The notes beneath the pieces were generated by a model that made no database searches, had not been told where the DNA came from, and was given only the letters and a program-made list of their open reading frames with translations. DNA of 5,708 bases from DATFWK01 sp035259345 (lineage in GTDB: Bacteria > Actinomycetota > Thermoleophilia > Miltoncostaeales > Miltoncostaeaceae). The position numbers and the translations under genes were made by a program. Shown here piece by piece: positions 5,691 to 5,708 of the stretch. The stretch spans positions 1 through 5,708 of the forward strand of contig DATFWK010000122.1 of assembly GCA_035259345.1 (NCBI GenBank). The letters are read 5' to 3'. The stretch's first letter is position 1; every line of letters starts with the position of its first letter.

Positions 5691-5708
5691 TCGTCGTCGT
5701 GGAGCGTG

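Noticed and set aside
5640..5708. A new gene starting or ending in the last 69 bases
   Set aside because: AGGAGGG at 5670-5676 looks like a Shine-Dalgarno, but no start codon lies at a usual distance; a - strand frame ending at 5668 is too short to judge.

Overview
The window is very GC-rich chromosomal DNA, about 70% or more by eye, with strong G/C preference at third codon positions, GTG and TTG starts, and tightly packed, often overlapping genes. This and the protein types suggest a high-GC actinobacterium, possibly of the Thermoleophilia/Solirubrobacterales type. That placement is inferred from composition and remembered protein families; there is no rRNA or other marker here to confirm it. 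I see no mobile element, CRISPR array, tRNA or rRNA.

Layout. (1) At 1-140 is the 3' end of a class V aminotransferase gene on the + strand. (2) At 137-658, on the - strand, is msrA (methionine sulfoxide reductase A); the two genes meet tail to tail and share the palindrome CTAG as both stop codons. (3) A short divergent spacer leads to a + strand pair: an uncharacterised 290-residue acidic protein (762-1634, TTG start), then a 19-cysteine four-helix-bundle copper-storage protein (1634-2041). Stop and start overlap as TGATG. (4) After a 111-base spacer with a weak hairpin and a good ribosome binding site comes a second coupled pair: an NADPH-type aldo/keto reductase (2153-2935), then a three-part protein (2932-4491). 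The latter joins a cyclic-nucleotide-binding-like domain, a cysteine-less glutaredoxin-like segment and a thioredoxin-reductase-like flavoprotein module that lacks the redox CxxC. (5) A 92-base leader with alternating inverted repeats and a possible six-codon mini-ORF precedes a membrane-anchored HtrA-type serine protease with one PDZ domain (4584-5639). (6) The last 69 bases hold a GC-rich inverted repeat and no gene I can support.

How the genes may work together. MsrA repairs oxidised methionine, the Csp protein stores Cu(I), the aldo/keto reductase detoxifies carbonyls, the flavoprotein is an NADPH-type oxidoreductase, and the HtrA protease acts on damaged envelope proteins. A shared redox, copper or envelope stress theme is plausible, but it is inferred from family roles and adjacency. 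The most interesting points are the CxxC-less cNMP/flavoprotein fusion coupled to the aldo/keto reductase, and the unknown protein translationally coupled to the copper-storage protein.
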